Assembly (NCBI GenBank): GCA_030770535.1
Contig: JASVEC010000003.1
Location: 1,116,001 to 1,180,000, forward strand
Reading direction: 5' to 3'
Source of the DNA: Batkoa obscura
Lineage: Eukaryota; Entomophthoromycota; Entomophthoromycetes; Entomophthorales; Batkoaceae
Length of the DNA stretch: 64,000 nt
Made by a program: the position numbers and the translations under genes. The notes under the pieces were generated by a model. It was given only the letters and a program-made list of their open reading frames with translations. It had not been told where the DNA came from and searched no databases. The first letter of the stretch is position 1; each line of letters starts with the position of its first letter. Of this stretch, positions 11,762 to 24,175 are shown one piece after another.

Positions 11762-14700
11762 TTAAACCACAGCATTAACAATAGCTTGAGGTAAATTTAA
11801 ATCCTTAGCTCTAACAGCTAATTCTAATGTAATTATACCACTTCTTAATGTCATACGAATTTTAGCTGCACATGGTATACTATTTAAAAATAAACCAGTA
11901 AAATTACAAGCATGTAAAGTAGTTTCTTCTTTAACAACTTGACCTTCCACTAATTGCATACCTAACAAATCTGTGAGGAGATGAACAGTATCTAAAATAT
12001 AAATATTAATAAATATTAATTATTAATAAATGTTAATATGTAAAAATAAATTGATGTATAATAATTTACCTTGTAAATTATCTACCGCATTTAGTTCAAA
12101 TGTTTCAACTAAATGACAATTATTTTCATCTTTTGATGGATCTAAACTTTCCCAAACAGAATGAAAACCGCCTTCATTATTAGATGCTAAAATGGATGGT
12201 ATCATATAATCTGATAATTGTAATTTGAGTGTATCAATCTAATTAATAAAAAAATAATAATCAATTTTAATTTCTTTCATTCTTTTTTTTATAACAAAAA
12301 ATATATACAACTTACCATATAATCATCTTCAAACCCATCTTCTTCAATATCTCCAGTAGTTGGATCACATTCTTTAGCAATAAATTTTAAACAATTACTA
12401 AATGTAGCAGCTACTGGAATATTAGCTGGTTTATTTCGAATTACATAAGTAGCTACAGGTGTATTATATGGAATACTTTCTGCTGGTACTTCTCCTATTG
12501 AAGTTAATTCATCAATTGGTTCTCCAGTTAATAAATCAAAACTAGATCCAGTTTCTTCTTCCATTTCAACAATTAAATTTTCAAGTACTACTTCTTGAAT
12601 AGTATTAGTACATAAAAACTAGAAAATAAATACATTAATTAAATTAGATTTATATATAAAAATACAAAATATAAAATATAAAATATAAAATATAAAATAT
12701 AAAATGAAATCTTTTTTTTACCTCAAAAACAATATGATTATTAAAAATATGTTTAGTAACTTGAATAGCATATTCAGTTTCAGCTTCAGTTAAATCCAAT
12801 GGACTTGAAATTGGTGAAGATTTCAAAAGTAAGCCAAATTCTTTAGTTTCAGGTACAGCTAAATTTAAACGTTTTAAATTAACTTGTAAAGCTTCCAATA
12901 ATTGAACAGCAGAAGTTGAACTTTGTTGATTATTTCCTGAAGCATTACTGTTTTTATCTTTTGATTTAGATACGGGATCAATAATTGGGGGTGCATTTTC
13001 TAATTAATAAATTAAAATAAGTTGATTAATTAAAATAAATTCATTTTAAATCTGAATATTAAATAACTTACTTTGATTTGATTGAAAGCTACTTTCTTCC
13101 CCACGTAAAATAGTTGGTACATTTTCAATATCAAATGGACTACTTGATTTTTCTGAATTCATACAATATTCACTTAATAATTGTTCCAATGTACTTAAAT
13201 GATAAACTTGTTCTGATTTAATAAAGGTATTAGCATTAATTTCATTTTCCATAACTCTTAATGACCATGCTGCTCGATCTCTAACTTCATCATCTGGATC
13301 ATCAAGACATCTTATAAAAATAAATGTTGTTATTATTCTATACTAATAAATAATTCTTTTAATTACCTAGTTAATAATACTCTAATACTTTTTTTAACTT
13401 TTAAATCCTCAATACCCACAGCAAATTTAACTAAAGCTGACACAGCAGCCGCTCTAACAACAGCAGTTTCAAGAATAACACGATTATAAATGAATCGAAT
13501 ATATAATGTAGGATTCGAAGTTTTTGGTCCTTCTAAACCAAGAAAATGAAGAATTTTAACTGATAATTTAGAATATTCACAATCTTCAATAAATTCACAA
13601 AGATGTGATAAAGCCCCTTCTTTACTTTCGGGTAAACTTTGTACTAATTCAATAATTGCATCTACAACTGATCGTTTAAACTCATACCCTCCTTCATCTC
13701 TTAATACCGTAGATAAAAAGTTTAATAATACATGTTGTTTACTAGGAAATTTGATCCCAAGGCTTTTGATGGCATCAACTACAATCACTCGGAATTCATC
13801 TGAAATATCATTCATTAAAGAAGATACTTGTTTAATTAAAGCATCAATAGTGGATTCAGTTCCTATTTTAAGTAAAGCTGTAATAGCAAAGGTAGCTACT
13901 GAACGATTAGAATCCGATATAAGTTCATCTAAACCAAGTTTCCAATTCACCATAGCATTAGCATGAGTAAGTGCTACTCGATTAATAGTTCTAATAGCTG
14001 CAAATCTTAAGGCAGATTTAGAGGATGATAAAAATTGTTGTAAGGCTAATTAAAAATTAAATTAAATTAAATTAAATTTTATATTAATATTAATATCATA
14101 ATTTTTCTTACTTCTAACAGCTGGATAAATTTGTTCTACAGTTAATCCTGGCATTGAACAAATCACTTTAGCAGCTTCAAGCGATACAGAATCATTACGA
14201 TTACGTAACCAATTACAAAGTTTATCATAAATCACATTAGAAAATCTAAATAATTAATAAAAATTAATAATACATTCATAAAAATAATTCTATAACCTAA
14301 AAACTTACTGTCCACTTTGTTCAATTGATTTCCCTGCAAGTCGAATTAAATAGCAATGAGCAAATGGGTCCTTTAAACTTTCTGCTGACATACCATTACC
14401 ACCAATAAACATTTGAACTAATTTATTAATCGATACTTTATCTTGTTGACGAATAAGTGCCATTAACCCTAACGCATGATATTGTGAAATAGTAGTACTT
14501 GGTATTTGTACTGCTGATGATCTCATAAAGGAGGATACCATAGAACTAAATCCGGAACCTTTAGCTACCATAGCTGATTGTACTTCATTGGACCAACGAC
14601 GAATCACTTCTTTACTTTGTGGAAATAAATGGTAACTACTGACTAAGGCTGCAGAACTGATAGAGGAATCGGATTTATCTACAATAGCTGCTTTTAAAAA

Positions 14701-15319
14701 ACGTTCAATACTAGGTAACATACTGGCCTATAGTGATAAAATTGTTAGTTGTAGATTTCTTTTGATTAAAATAATATTTACATCGGTAATTTTACATAAA
14801 GCACGAATAGCGTTTGGTCGACACAAAGCTTCACTTTGAGGTTGCATATCTTTTGTTAAACTACTAGTAATAATAATCACATCTTGAGCAATAGAGGATA
14901 ACTCTTTAATAGCTAAATAAATGATTTGACGTAATGGTAACTAGATTTAAAAAATTTTATAAATAAATAAATAAATATAATTAGTTAATTAATTATATTT
15001 TGTTTCTTTTTAAAATCTAATTAGTATTGACTTACATCTTGTGATTGAAACAATTTTGTAATCGAAAAAAATAGTTCTGTAGCTTCAATAGTCGATAATG
15101 TATCCCCTTTATATAATAAAAATAAAATTTTGGCAATGATTATACGACATTGATATGGTTTGATTGGACTCATATTGAATACGCGTGCTTCTTGTAAAAC
15201 AGTACTTTTTTCGAGATTCAAAAAGACATCTAAATCGTCTATGAAATTAATTAGTTAAAATGGCGAATGGAATTTATTAAAAACTTGCCTATCTCTTCAT
15301 TTTTCTTATTCCAACTCAT
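11762..15319 (-). CDS. SEC21: Coatomer gamma subunit (COPI)
   Basis: A minus-strand gene of about ten exons, from ATG at 15319 ([10 protein letters not shown]) to the stop at 11762-11764. The start region [16 protein letters not shown] is the gamma-COP hallmark. Next come adaptin-type HEAT repeats (14721-13363), a linker, and a C-terminal appendage (12564-11762) with the FCNCLKFI-like and MTLRSG patches of the ear domain. Gamma-COP is a core subunit of the COPI coat that returns cargo from Golgi to ER. The first intron (15239-15288) starts with GC (AG|GCAAGT), a GC-AG intron; the others are GT-AG. An AT-rich 7-mer array (about 12655-12705) sits in one intron. Some internal exon borders are approximate. 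Confidence 0.94.
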
Positions 15320-16259
15320 AATGTTCAATTAATTGTTTTATATTGTTGCTAATAAAATCAAAGTATTAATATTTTTTATATATTTATTTTTTGAATAAGT
15401 TTTACAATTATTATAATGAACTTGAAATTGATTAAAAATAAATGATTTGTCGTTTTTTGATGGTTATTTTTTTACACGCTGGCGTTTCTTAAATTGATTT
15501 GTTCCTTTCAATTTTAAAATCTATTAGATTTGGTTTAAATTTTGGTTGTAAAATTAAATTAGTTGAGAATTTATTTGTTAATGAAAAATGTAGAATTTTG
15601 AACATGATTTACTCATTCTGTTTTTAAGAGTTTTAAATAAAAAATAGGAGCTTTAGCTTTTTTTTCGAATATTTATAGAAATGTAATTATTATTTATACT
15701 ATATAATGTGTAGATTATCATTAATAAAATTAAAAATTAAAAATTAAAAAATACAACTTTAGTTATTATTTTTGGAATAGTAGCCTTGATTATATCATAG
15801 TAACACTTGTTATATTAATTCCAAGCAATAAATTAATTTCTACTAATAAATTGAATATAATAATATTTAATAGAAATCTCAAGTTATTTATGAAAAAGAT
15901 TGATTTTACTAAGACAACATATAGTTATAAAAGATAATGCTCAAAATTACCATGATTGCAAAAGTTTCATTATATCCTTTAAATACCTTTTGTATAACTT
16001 TAAATTTTTAATATATTGATGGCTTCTTAAACAAAGAGACAGTCTGTATATTAAACTTAATTAAAAGGATCTATTATTTTACTTAGCTAAAATATTGAAA
16101 AAAATGAACACAAATCAAATTAACTTTGATATAATCTGTATCATTTAATATAAAATGAACGCATCAAATGGTAATCTTTTAGTAATCAATATTCCTATCA
16201 ATTAGTATAAATAGAAAGGGGAATCTATACCTTTCATTTTTGTTTAATTTACACAATTA
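15320..16259. other. AT-rich intergenic region
   Basis: 5' region of SEC21. I see no coding pattern, tRNA or MITE in it. Confidence 0.45.
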
Positions 16260-16540
16260 CGTTAAAACTAAATAATTTACTAGATATTGTAGTTGATACT
16301 ATCTTTAATTCTTTACCTCCAAACGAGCTTTATGACCTAAGGTTTTTAAACAAAGCCTTATTCAGATAAATCAATAAACTTATCTTTAATCATCTATGAT
16401 ATTCTGTTTATAATGATTCATTCTCTTACTCAGATATATAAACATTTTTCTATAAAACCAATAGTAATCCTGTGCAGTATTTGAAGATAGGATTCAAGTA
16501 CTTAGATCTTCTAGCATTATACTGTAATATCAAAATAGTA

Positions 16541-16642
16541 TATGGGGATGTATTTTTGTGTTTAAGAATTTTACTAACAATTTTTCTACTCAAATAGTGT
16601 TTAAAAAACGGAAAGTGATGAAAGCCAAAAAAAAAACCCTCA
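16541..16642 (-). mobile_element. MITE family 1, copy E
   Basis: Full-length copy with TATGGGGATG at one end and a diverged other end, inserted in the F-box remnant. Confidence 0.83.
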
Positions 16643-16689
16643 ATTAGTAAAAACAAATTCATTTTTGACTTTTTAAATTTAAAAGAAAT

Positions 16690-16790
16690 TTGGGATGTAT
16701 TTTTTTGTAACAATTTTACTAGCAGTTTTTCCACTTAAATAGCGCTTAAAAGATGGAAAAAGTGATAAAGTCAAAAAAACACCTCCATAT
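16690..16790 (-). mobile_element. MITE family 1, copy F
   Basis: Same orientation as copy E and 47 bp from it. The far end CCTCCATA is well kept. Confidence 0.83.
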
Positions 16791-17260
16791 ATTATATATT
16801 TTAAACTAATTAATGACATTAAACTACATCAGTTTCTATTAAATAATTTACTTTAATTTAAAAAGCTTCATATTAAATATTAATTATAAGTATGGCTATA
16901 AATCAATTCTACTACCCATTTTGAAGTTATTATGCCAAAAGTCAATAAATCAATTATTATTTTTAAAAGCTTTATTCATTTGAAATATGCTATTATTTTA
17001 TTAAATCTAGACAAACTTACAGTATTGACAGATAAATTTAATTTAATTAATTTAATTTAATTTAAATTGTAAAATTTAAAAAAAGAAATTATATAGCTAA
17101 AAAAGTTAATAACTAATTATACTATTTTTTTAATATCCTTAAGCTTTATTAATACTTTAAACTTCTGTTTATTTAATGTATTAAAATTAATAGGCACTCT
17201 ATTAAATAAATTTCTTTTAAGCTTTTTAAATGATGTTTTTAACATAAAAAAGTATATATA

Positions 17261-19290
17261 AATATTAATAATTTTATTTATGGCAGCATCACTAAATCCA
17301 TGTATTCAACTATCCAGTTTTATAGTTTTAATAAACTAATAACTAACATAAATTTATTTTTAAATGCTTTAGACTTTAAAAAATTTATATTAATAGAATA
17401 GCTGCTTTTGAGTCTACTTTTAAGATTATTGTATGTTTATAAAACTTCTAAATATTAGCTATCCATAAGTTGTATTATTTATATATATAACTTAGTTTAA
17501 AACAATATGAGGATGTATTTTTTTGTTTATCAAATATTAAAGTAGTGAATTATACAGATGGAGGCTTCTGTCATTCTACTGGAATAGTAAATGATATTTT
17601 TAATAAACTGCAATTTTCAGTTCGAATTGATGCAAGGTTTGTATAAGTTAGTCTATCTCCATTTCAATATACATACCCTCTTTTAGAATTTGAATTTTAT
17701 AAAAATATTATATTATATATTTTTGAATAATGTCTATTAAAAGACGATTTAAGACATTTATTTTACTCTTTTTTTAATTTAATTAACTGAGCTATTTTTT
17801 ATATTTTAAATAGATTAATTTCAATTTTTAATTATAATGTATTTGATTTAAACAAATAATTTCAAAACGTTCTCTACACAGAAACAGATACAATAAAAAT
17901 CAACAAAAAATCTCATAAGTTATTTATAAATTACTTATATTTTAATTCAATCATAATACTAGAATTTGAAGATGTCAATGTTTAATTGTATTTTTAAAAT
18001 TAATTTTTAAATAAGCATTGAAATTTAATAAAATCAAAGCTTTGAAATAGGCTCTTTTTTAACTAAAAATAAAAAGCATTAATTTCGTAAAATTTCTTAT
18101 TACTGTTAGTAAATATATTATAAGAACTATAGCCAGTAATATTATATCTATATGTATATGTATTTTTAACTTAAGTCTTAGTTTATTTCACTCTATTTTT
18201 TATATAATTTAGAAATAAATACAAAAGCTTTGGAAATAATCACCGTTTCCCAAGTTTAAACGTCATCAAATAAATTTTGCAAATTTAAATTTAAACTGGA
18301 ATAACTTGCTTAAAATTTTAACCAGATTTTTAAATTCTATTAAAGGCTTCAAGTCTTAATATTAATATTGTTAAACCAAGAGCAGTTATTTACACTTATT
18401 TGTTGAACTATTTAAAGGTCTATCTTTATTTTTTTTACTATAGCATACAATCGACCAAGAATCTAATAAAAATCTGTTAACATTTTGTTCCAGATAAAAA
18501 TTTCAAAGTGAATAAATTATTAGCTAAAAATGGATTATAAAAAAGTATACTTTACAATTTTGAATTTAAACGCCAATTTGATATTTTTAAAAAAAATAGT
18601 AACTTAAAAAGATCTTAAAATTTTTGGCTATTTTTAAATAAATAAATAAATACTCTTATCAGTATACCGTTATCCCACGCTATTTGCTAACACTATCAAC
18701 CATCATCAACTTCTTATATTAGAAACCATAAAGTTGTTTTTTAAATGTTCCAGCTATACCACTTGTCATTTCTAACGAATCAATATTTAGCTAACTCTCA
18801 TTTTAAAAAAAGTAAGAAAATAAAAGATCACGTTAGGAATATTTGACTATTCACTTAGAGAATAGAAATCATCTGTTGTTTTCTAATGCTTATCTTGCAG
18901 CAGAGAGATGTTCTTTATTTTTATGAAGCTAGTTTACTATTTCTATACTATTAATTTATGGATGTTTTTTTTTAAATATTTTAGTAACTGGTTAAATGAA
19001 TGTTGATAGTAATACAATGTTGTAATATATTATTAACATTTTTATTAATTTCGACAGTATATAGGCGTTATACTAGCCAAAATTTATTTCTATCTTCTAA
19101 TGATAAAATCGACCTCAAGCATTTAATTAAACTCATTAAAACTAAATATGAAAATAAAAACCAAAAGAAGCAACTTTAGTATAAAGAACAAAATTTACCA
19201 AGCCACCACAAAAAAGCAATATTAAAAAGGTGGCGCCCCAAAGTTAAAAAAACCTGAAAATTAATTAAAGAATAAAACTATAAGAAAGGG
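17261..19290. other. Gene-poor AT-rich region with MITE end fragment
   Basis: At 17507-17531 lies ATGAGGATGTATTTTTTTG, one end of MITE family 1 without the rest. Otherwise no exon chain with a recognisable product was found; a short open stretch near 17550-17640 could not be matched to anything. Confidence 0.4.
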
Positions 19291-19298
19291 TATATAAA
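19291..19298 (+). promoter_or_regulatory. TATA box of the small secreted protein gene
   Basis: TATATAAA 64 bp upstream of the ATG, preceded by a purine-rich stretch. Such a clear TATA box suggests a strongly or conditionally expressed gene. Confidence 0.55.
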
Positions 19299-19354
19299 CC
19301 CTCAATATAAGCTCACCAATTCTAACAATTTGTTTTATCCACATAATCGTTGCC

Positions 19355-19740
19355 ATGAGATTCACTTCACTTAATTTAGCCTTATTTGCTGTTGCTTTAT
19401 CCAGCGTGTAAGTTCATTATCAAATCTTTTTCATGTCCAAGTTACTAACTCTATCTCTTTTTTTAGAACCAGCGTAGTTCAATTCTCAAAAGTACGTCAA
19501 TTTGAAAAGAAAGAAGATGGTTGCTCTTTAGAATGGAAAGAAGAAGTAAGAACTTATAAACCATTACAAGGTAAAGGCCCTGATGCCATCGATTATAGTG
19601 TTATGCCAGCTGTTATCATTCCAAGACGTGATGATCATCCTTATGGACCTTATGACAAATCTTTGATTTATAAAATTTATGGCAATTCTCAAAAGGGTGT
19701 TGATAATTTTATTAAAACTATTTGTACCACTATTGAGTAA
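19355..19740 (+). CDS. Small secreted protein of unknown function
   Basis: Two exons (19355-19407 and 19467-19740) with a 59-nt GT-AG intron give 327 nt, 108 residues. The first 18-20 residues (MRFTSLNLALFAVALSSV) are a typical signal peptide. The mature part is charged, with EKKEDGCSLEWKEEVR, a Pro-rich centre (PAVIIPRRDDHPYGPYD) and two cysteines, one near each end, that could pair. I do not recognise the family. The intron lies at the signal-peptide border, as in many fungal secreted proteins. The TATA box 64 bp upstream and the tidy frame argue that it is a real gene. Confidence 0.8.
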
Positions 19741-19947
19741 AAGGAATAGTCTGAGGCTTGACTTTCTTCTTTTTGAAATAATAAAAGAAAATTTGTTAAT
19801 AGCTGTTGTTTTTTAGTTGTGTTATTTATCTTTTAAATTATTCATTAAATACTCTAGTAGCGCTTTTTTTTATTAAAAATTTATATAAAATCACTTTAAA
19901 ACCCACCCACATTACCTCTTTTACTAATAATAAAAAATATATTATCA

Positions 19948-20045
19948 TATGGGGATACTATTTTTTGACTAAAAATTTTATTAATAGATCCTTGCAACTT
20001 TTATGTCAAATAAAGGATGAACAATAAAATGAAACGAAAAAGTCA
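19948..20045 (-). mobile_element. Degenerate MITE family 1 copy
   Basis: TATGGGGATACTATTTTTTG followed by a core that resembles the minus-strand consensus only loosely, ending near AATGAAACGAAAAAG. It looks like an old copy. Confidence 0.45.
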
Positions 20046-20183
20046 CCGTTACATATAACTTTCGCATTCAACTATTAAGCTATTATTAACCAGCATAAAC
20101 TAAATGATAGCTTACACACTTGTTTATTTGATTAGATGATATTATAACTATTTTGAAACTTTACTATCCACCACTTTTAACCT

Positions 20184-20759
20184 TCACTCCTGTGTATTAA
20201 CCTTATTCAAAACTACTGTACCAGATATGACCAAGGACACTCCTAACCACCACAACATTCCATTAATCTCATTAAAAATAAGGTATCCTAGCACTGCCTA
20301 TATAAAGCTTCATCAATAAACTTGCTTCAAAAACTCTATTTTTAAACTTACTGTAGCTACCATATTGGTAGCGTTATTGACCACTGAAACCTGAATGGAG
20401 CTTTTAGCTGAGGATAAAGCTTTAGTGTAAGTTGTCCACATTAGACCATTGAGTGTAAACATAAAAATAAAGAAGATTATTCTTAGGATTGGGAGTAAGT
20501 AGCTGGCTACTAGCTGTTGGCATAGATGGGACTTAGTCAGTTGACAAAAAGTGAAAATTAACTCATTTGTTTTTGGATCTGTTGATAGTTTGCCTACTAC
20601 CGAGGCTAAGCTAGCATAGATTCCAGAGAGGATGGATAGTTGAAAAGAATTATAAGAGGTTGTCTTTTTTTCTATGGAGTTACTAGGGCTAAATGAGTCA
20701 GATGAATTAGATGAATTAGATGAATTTGTCTTTTTTCGATTTTTGATTGTTTTTGTCAT
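20184..20759 (-). CDS. TMEM42-like membrane protein (DMT superfamily)
   Basis: Two exons (20352-20759 and 20184-20297) give 522 nt, 173 residues. After a Ser/Asn-rich cytosolic start there are about four hydrophobic segments. LNGLMWTTYTKAL, VNNATNMVAT and the C-terminal WWLGVSLVISGTVVLNK match the TMEM42/EamA-like half-transporter pattern. Function in this family is not established; nucleotide-sugar or metabolite transport is a guess from the superfamily. Start chosen at the only upstream ATG. The gene is divergent from the decayed MFS gene. Confidence 0.82.
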
Positions 20760-21099
20760 GATTTTTTAAAATTCAAAAAGAGTTATTTCGAAAAACAAAG
20801 TTGATTAAAAATTAACGTTGAAATAAAGTTAATTCATGTTTTTTTTGCATTAATTTTTAATTTCAATGCAGTCTTAAAAACTTTATTAGGCTCTCAAGAA
20901 AAGATATGCATAGACCCAGCCTAATTCTTAATTTAAAAATGATCTTCCTTTGACACTTGCATAAGATTAGTGTAAGAGGATTTTTTTCAATTATCATGAT
21001 AATAGGAAGAAAGCTTTTCACATATATATATATAAATAATAGTATATAGGAATAATAATCAACACCATAAAATTAAAATTTTGAATTTATTTATATCAA
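20760..21099. other. Divergent spacer
   Basis: AT-rich region between the TMEM42-like gene and the MFS pseudogene, with a short (TA)n at about 21024-21034. No other feature seen. Confidence 0.4.
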
Positions 21100-22517
21100 G
21101 TGAAAGTAAAAGAGATAGAATCAAGGGAAACAGCAGTATTTAATGAGAGCACTATTAATTTAAAAAGCTCTTATGGAAAATAGATTCAAAATCAATGCCT
21201 TATCTATCACTACTTTATATGTTTTCATTTTTAGGCCGAGTTAATATTGGCCACGTTCATTTATATGGATTAGAAAAAGCTTTAAACTTAACTGAAGAAG
21301 GATTTAGTTGGTGTTTAAGCATTTTCTTTGTAAGTTATGTACTATTTGAAGGAACTTCAGATTTAATGATGAAAAGAACTTCCCCACCAGTTTGGACTGT
21401 TCGTATTATGGTTACTTGGGGTGCAATAACTATGTGTTTAGCAGCAGCCACCAATTTTTCAGGTTTATTAGCTGGTCGTTTTTTCTTAGGCATTGCTGAA
21501 GCTGGTTTAACTCCAGGAATTATATCTTATTTGAGCTTTTTGGTATGCACGCCCAGAATAAGGTATTAGAATTGCATTTTTCTTTTCAGCTTCTTCATTA
21601 GCTGGTGCTTTTGGTGGCCTTATTGCGTATGATATCGACTATTTAGATAACAAAGGGGGTTTGAAATATTGGCAATGGATTTTTATTATTGGAGGCTTAT
21701 CTACTGTTTTATTGGGTGTCCTTACTTGGTTTATAATGCCTTCTTCACTTCAAACTTCAAAATGGTTAACTGAAGAAGAAAAAGAATTTTTAAATCAAAG
21801 GTTAATAGCAAGTCACGTTGAGATTAAATCTAAAAAATTTGATAAAGCTCAATTTATTTCCGTGTTTAAAGATTATAAAACTTATTTATATATGTTGTGC
21901 TACATTGGTTTTATGTGTCCATTTTATTCCTTAGCATTATTAATGGCAACCATTGTTAATAATATGGGCTTCTCTAAGTTAAATTCTTTCTTACTTACTA
22001 TACCGCCTTATATTATTACCTTTTTTATTACTATGGCTTTAGCATGCAATTCTAATAGAATAATGGAAAGAGGTTATCATATAGTGTGTTCAGCCACCGT
22101 AGCTTTAATTGGCTTTATAGTTTTAATACCTGCTTCTACCATACCTATGAAGTATTTTGGAGTTATTATAACTACTGTTGGACTTTCTACTTGTTTACCC
22201 CCAGCCCTATCTTAGTCAAATAACAACACTATATGATCAACAAAGTCAGCTACAGTTACCGCTATGATTGTTTCTTTTGGTAATGTTGGTGGTGTATTTT
22301 CTAGTCAATTTTATAGACAAGTGAAGCACCTATCTATATTCCTTCCCATTCTACCAACACTGGGTTTTTGTGCCTTACAGTTGTTACTGCTCTTATCCTT
22401 AAATGGAGATTTAAAGTTGAAAACAGAAAATTAGATGAAATGGAACAAGTCATCTTTGATAAAGAGGAAGCTTTTGATAGAATGGCCATCACCAAAGGGT
22501 TTAGATACATCATATAA
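21100..22517 (+). pseudogene. MFS anion:cation symporter (allantoate permease-like), decayed
   Basis: The translation follows an ACS/Dal5-type transporter: PYLSLLYMFSFLGRVNIGH (TM1), EAGLTPGIISYLSF, the central KYWQWIFIIGG, SFGNVGGVFSSQFYR and the C-terminal GFRYII. There is a one-base insertion in a T run near 21540 followed by a stop where a Glu-x-Gly is expected. Two stops fall where Trp and Gly are normal (about 22213 and 22231), and there is a frame loss near 22320. No clear start ATG is left. The domain sequence is otherwise well kept, so inactivation looks recent. A short intron rescuing one break is possible but would not remove all of them. Confidence 0.82.
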
Positions 22518-22723
22518 CTCATTGTTATCATTTTTGCCTTTTCGCGTTTTTCTTAATAAATGATGTTAGATGTTTTTTATAAAATTCAAAATAGCATCTT
22601 TTAAAAAAAATTAATAAGTTGGAATTTTTTACATTTTCAATTTAAATAACTTTATTGATAATAATAGCAATAATCCTAAAAAAACTAAGCTTCAATAACA
22701 TAACCCGCTCAAATAGATAACAT

Positions 22724-23830
22724 TTAATTCATAAGATCTTTACAACCTAACGTCATATAACAAGTAATAAACTCTCTCAGTTGATTAGTAACTTTTCTTA
22801 AATGAACAATTGACAGCTCCAACCTTTGAAACTTACTACTATTAGTATACGATAGCTCTTCAGACTCCAACATAGAGTTTAACAGAGTATGAGAAATAAC
22901 TTTACCACTTTCATCTTTGGGACTGAATTTCTTAACTTGGCTACTCAAATAACAGACCTTATAGTAAGTGGCTACAATAGCATAATACCTAAATAATTTA
23001 CAAGTTTGAGCTAAATTGGCCAATTCAATAGGCGATAATTTTTCAAAAATAGCCATCCATATGTCTTGAGATAAAATAGAAGGTTCTGCATTACAATTAG
23101 CTTCTGTTATCTTTAATTTAATTCTTTTTAATACTAAATCTGATTCTTGCAATACATCTAAAGCTTGATTTTCTACTTTTTCTCTTTGACCGTGTAAATA
23201 ATTCATCAATATAGAAACACCATAAAAGCCAGGGGCTCTACCAAAATGAATAGGGCGTAGCTTTAAGTTGGGTTCAATATGTAAAACAGCTGGCCATATC
23301 ATTGTTGAGGATAATCGCATATTCAGTTGATCTGCAATTGCTAAATCAGTATCTAAGATAAATGGAAACTTTTCAAACTTTGTTTCTATCTGAATATTCT
23401 TTAAAATTGATTTTGGGCCTGGAGATAAGATGATGAAATAAGCATCTTTTTGCAATAACAATCTATAATACTATTAAAATAAAAATCTATTAGCTAGCTT
23501 CTATAAAAGATAAAATTAACTTACAGTCAAATCTATACAAGGGGGGTCTAAAATCAAAGGATCTAACTCTTTGTTCTTTTTATCATTTACGACATCATTA
23601 TTTAAGCCGTACCTATTAATCGTCTTTAACATTGGTGGACAAACAGCGCATTTAGTGGACTAAATAAAAATAATAAATACATTCATAAATTCTGATATAT
23701 TCTTTTATAAACTTACTTTTAAAGTAACTAAAATTAAATGACGTTGATTTGCTAACTGTTGAACATTTATCTCTTTACCTTCAATATCTTTTACTATTGA
23801 TGGAAACAAAGAACCGGTAAAATAATCCAT
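22724..23830 (-). CDS. Thioredoxin/peroxiredoxin-like fold fused to an F-box
   Basis: Three exons (23717-23830, 23525-23659, 22724-23470) give 996 nt, 331 residues. Residues 1-170 read as a redoxin fold: FPSIVKDIEGKEI, a CAVC motif at 42-45, DAYFIILSPGP, FPFILDTDLAIADQLN, and GRAPGFYG after a WPAVLHI strand. Residues 216-250 are a clear F-box (ILSQDIWMAIFEKLSPIEL, then LAQTCKLFR). F-boxes bind Skp1 in SCF ubiquitin ligases; the redoxin half may recognise a substrate or sense redox state, but that is inference. Both introns are GT-AG and in frame, so the fusion is not an artefact of joining neighbours. Acceptor TTTAATAG|TAT was chosen for exon 3. Confidence 0.8.
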
Positions 23831-24175
23831 TAATTAAGTTTTATTTATAAATAAAAAAATTAAGTTAAAATTTTATTTTCATCCTTTGAATGATGCAGTC
23901 ACTCTAAACCTTAATTTCATTTTTATTTAACTTAGAACTAAAATTGATTGGTTAATAAAATAAAATTATTTTTTCGTATCTTTTTTATTACGTAGCAATA
24001 GAAAGTGACTTATTATCAACAAAAATTAAGAGTATTATGATAAACTAATGATAGTATAATAATCAAAAGAAAGAACTACTAAATTCATAAAATCAATATA
24101 CTAATATTTCAATTTTTTTATTTCTACTTTAAATCTCTCTTAACAAAACCATCTTGTTTTCATGTTATTTTTTAA
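23831..24175. other. AT-rich spacer
   Basis: Between the redoxin/F-box start and the ABP1 stop; nothing further seen. Confidence 0.4.

Larger units (their letters stand above)
16260..17260 (+). pseudogene. F-box-type gene remnant, copy 2
   Basis: From about 16262 the plus strand reads LNNLLDIVVDTIFNSLPP, then LYDLRFLNKALFR and INKLIFNHL, with stops in between. These match copy 1 (4262-4002) segment by segment. After two MITEs (16541-16790) come LDKLTVLTDKFNLINL near 17010 and FCLFNVLKL near 17170, again in the order of copy 1. With the roughly 250 bp of MITE removed, the spacing between N- and C-terminal pieces equals that in copy 1 (about 470 bp). It is therefore a paralogous decayed gene that was later hit by MITEs. 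Confidence 0.55.

Noticed and set aside
16450-16734. Open frame of 94 codons on the minus strand
   Set aside because: Covers MITE copies E and F inside the F-box remnant; no protein family.
17545-17640. Short protein-like stretch (YTDGGFCHSTGIVNDIF)
   Set aside because: Only about 30 codons with no neighbours that extend it; cannot be separated from chance.
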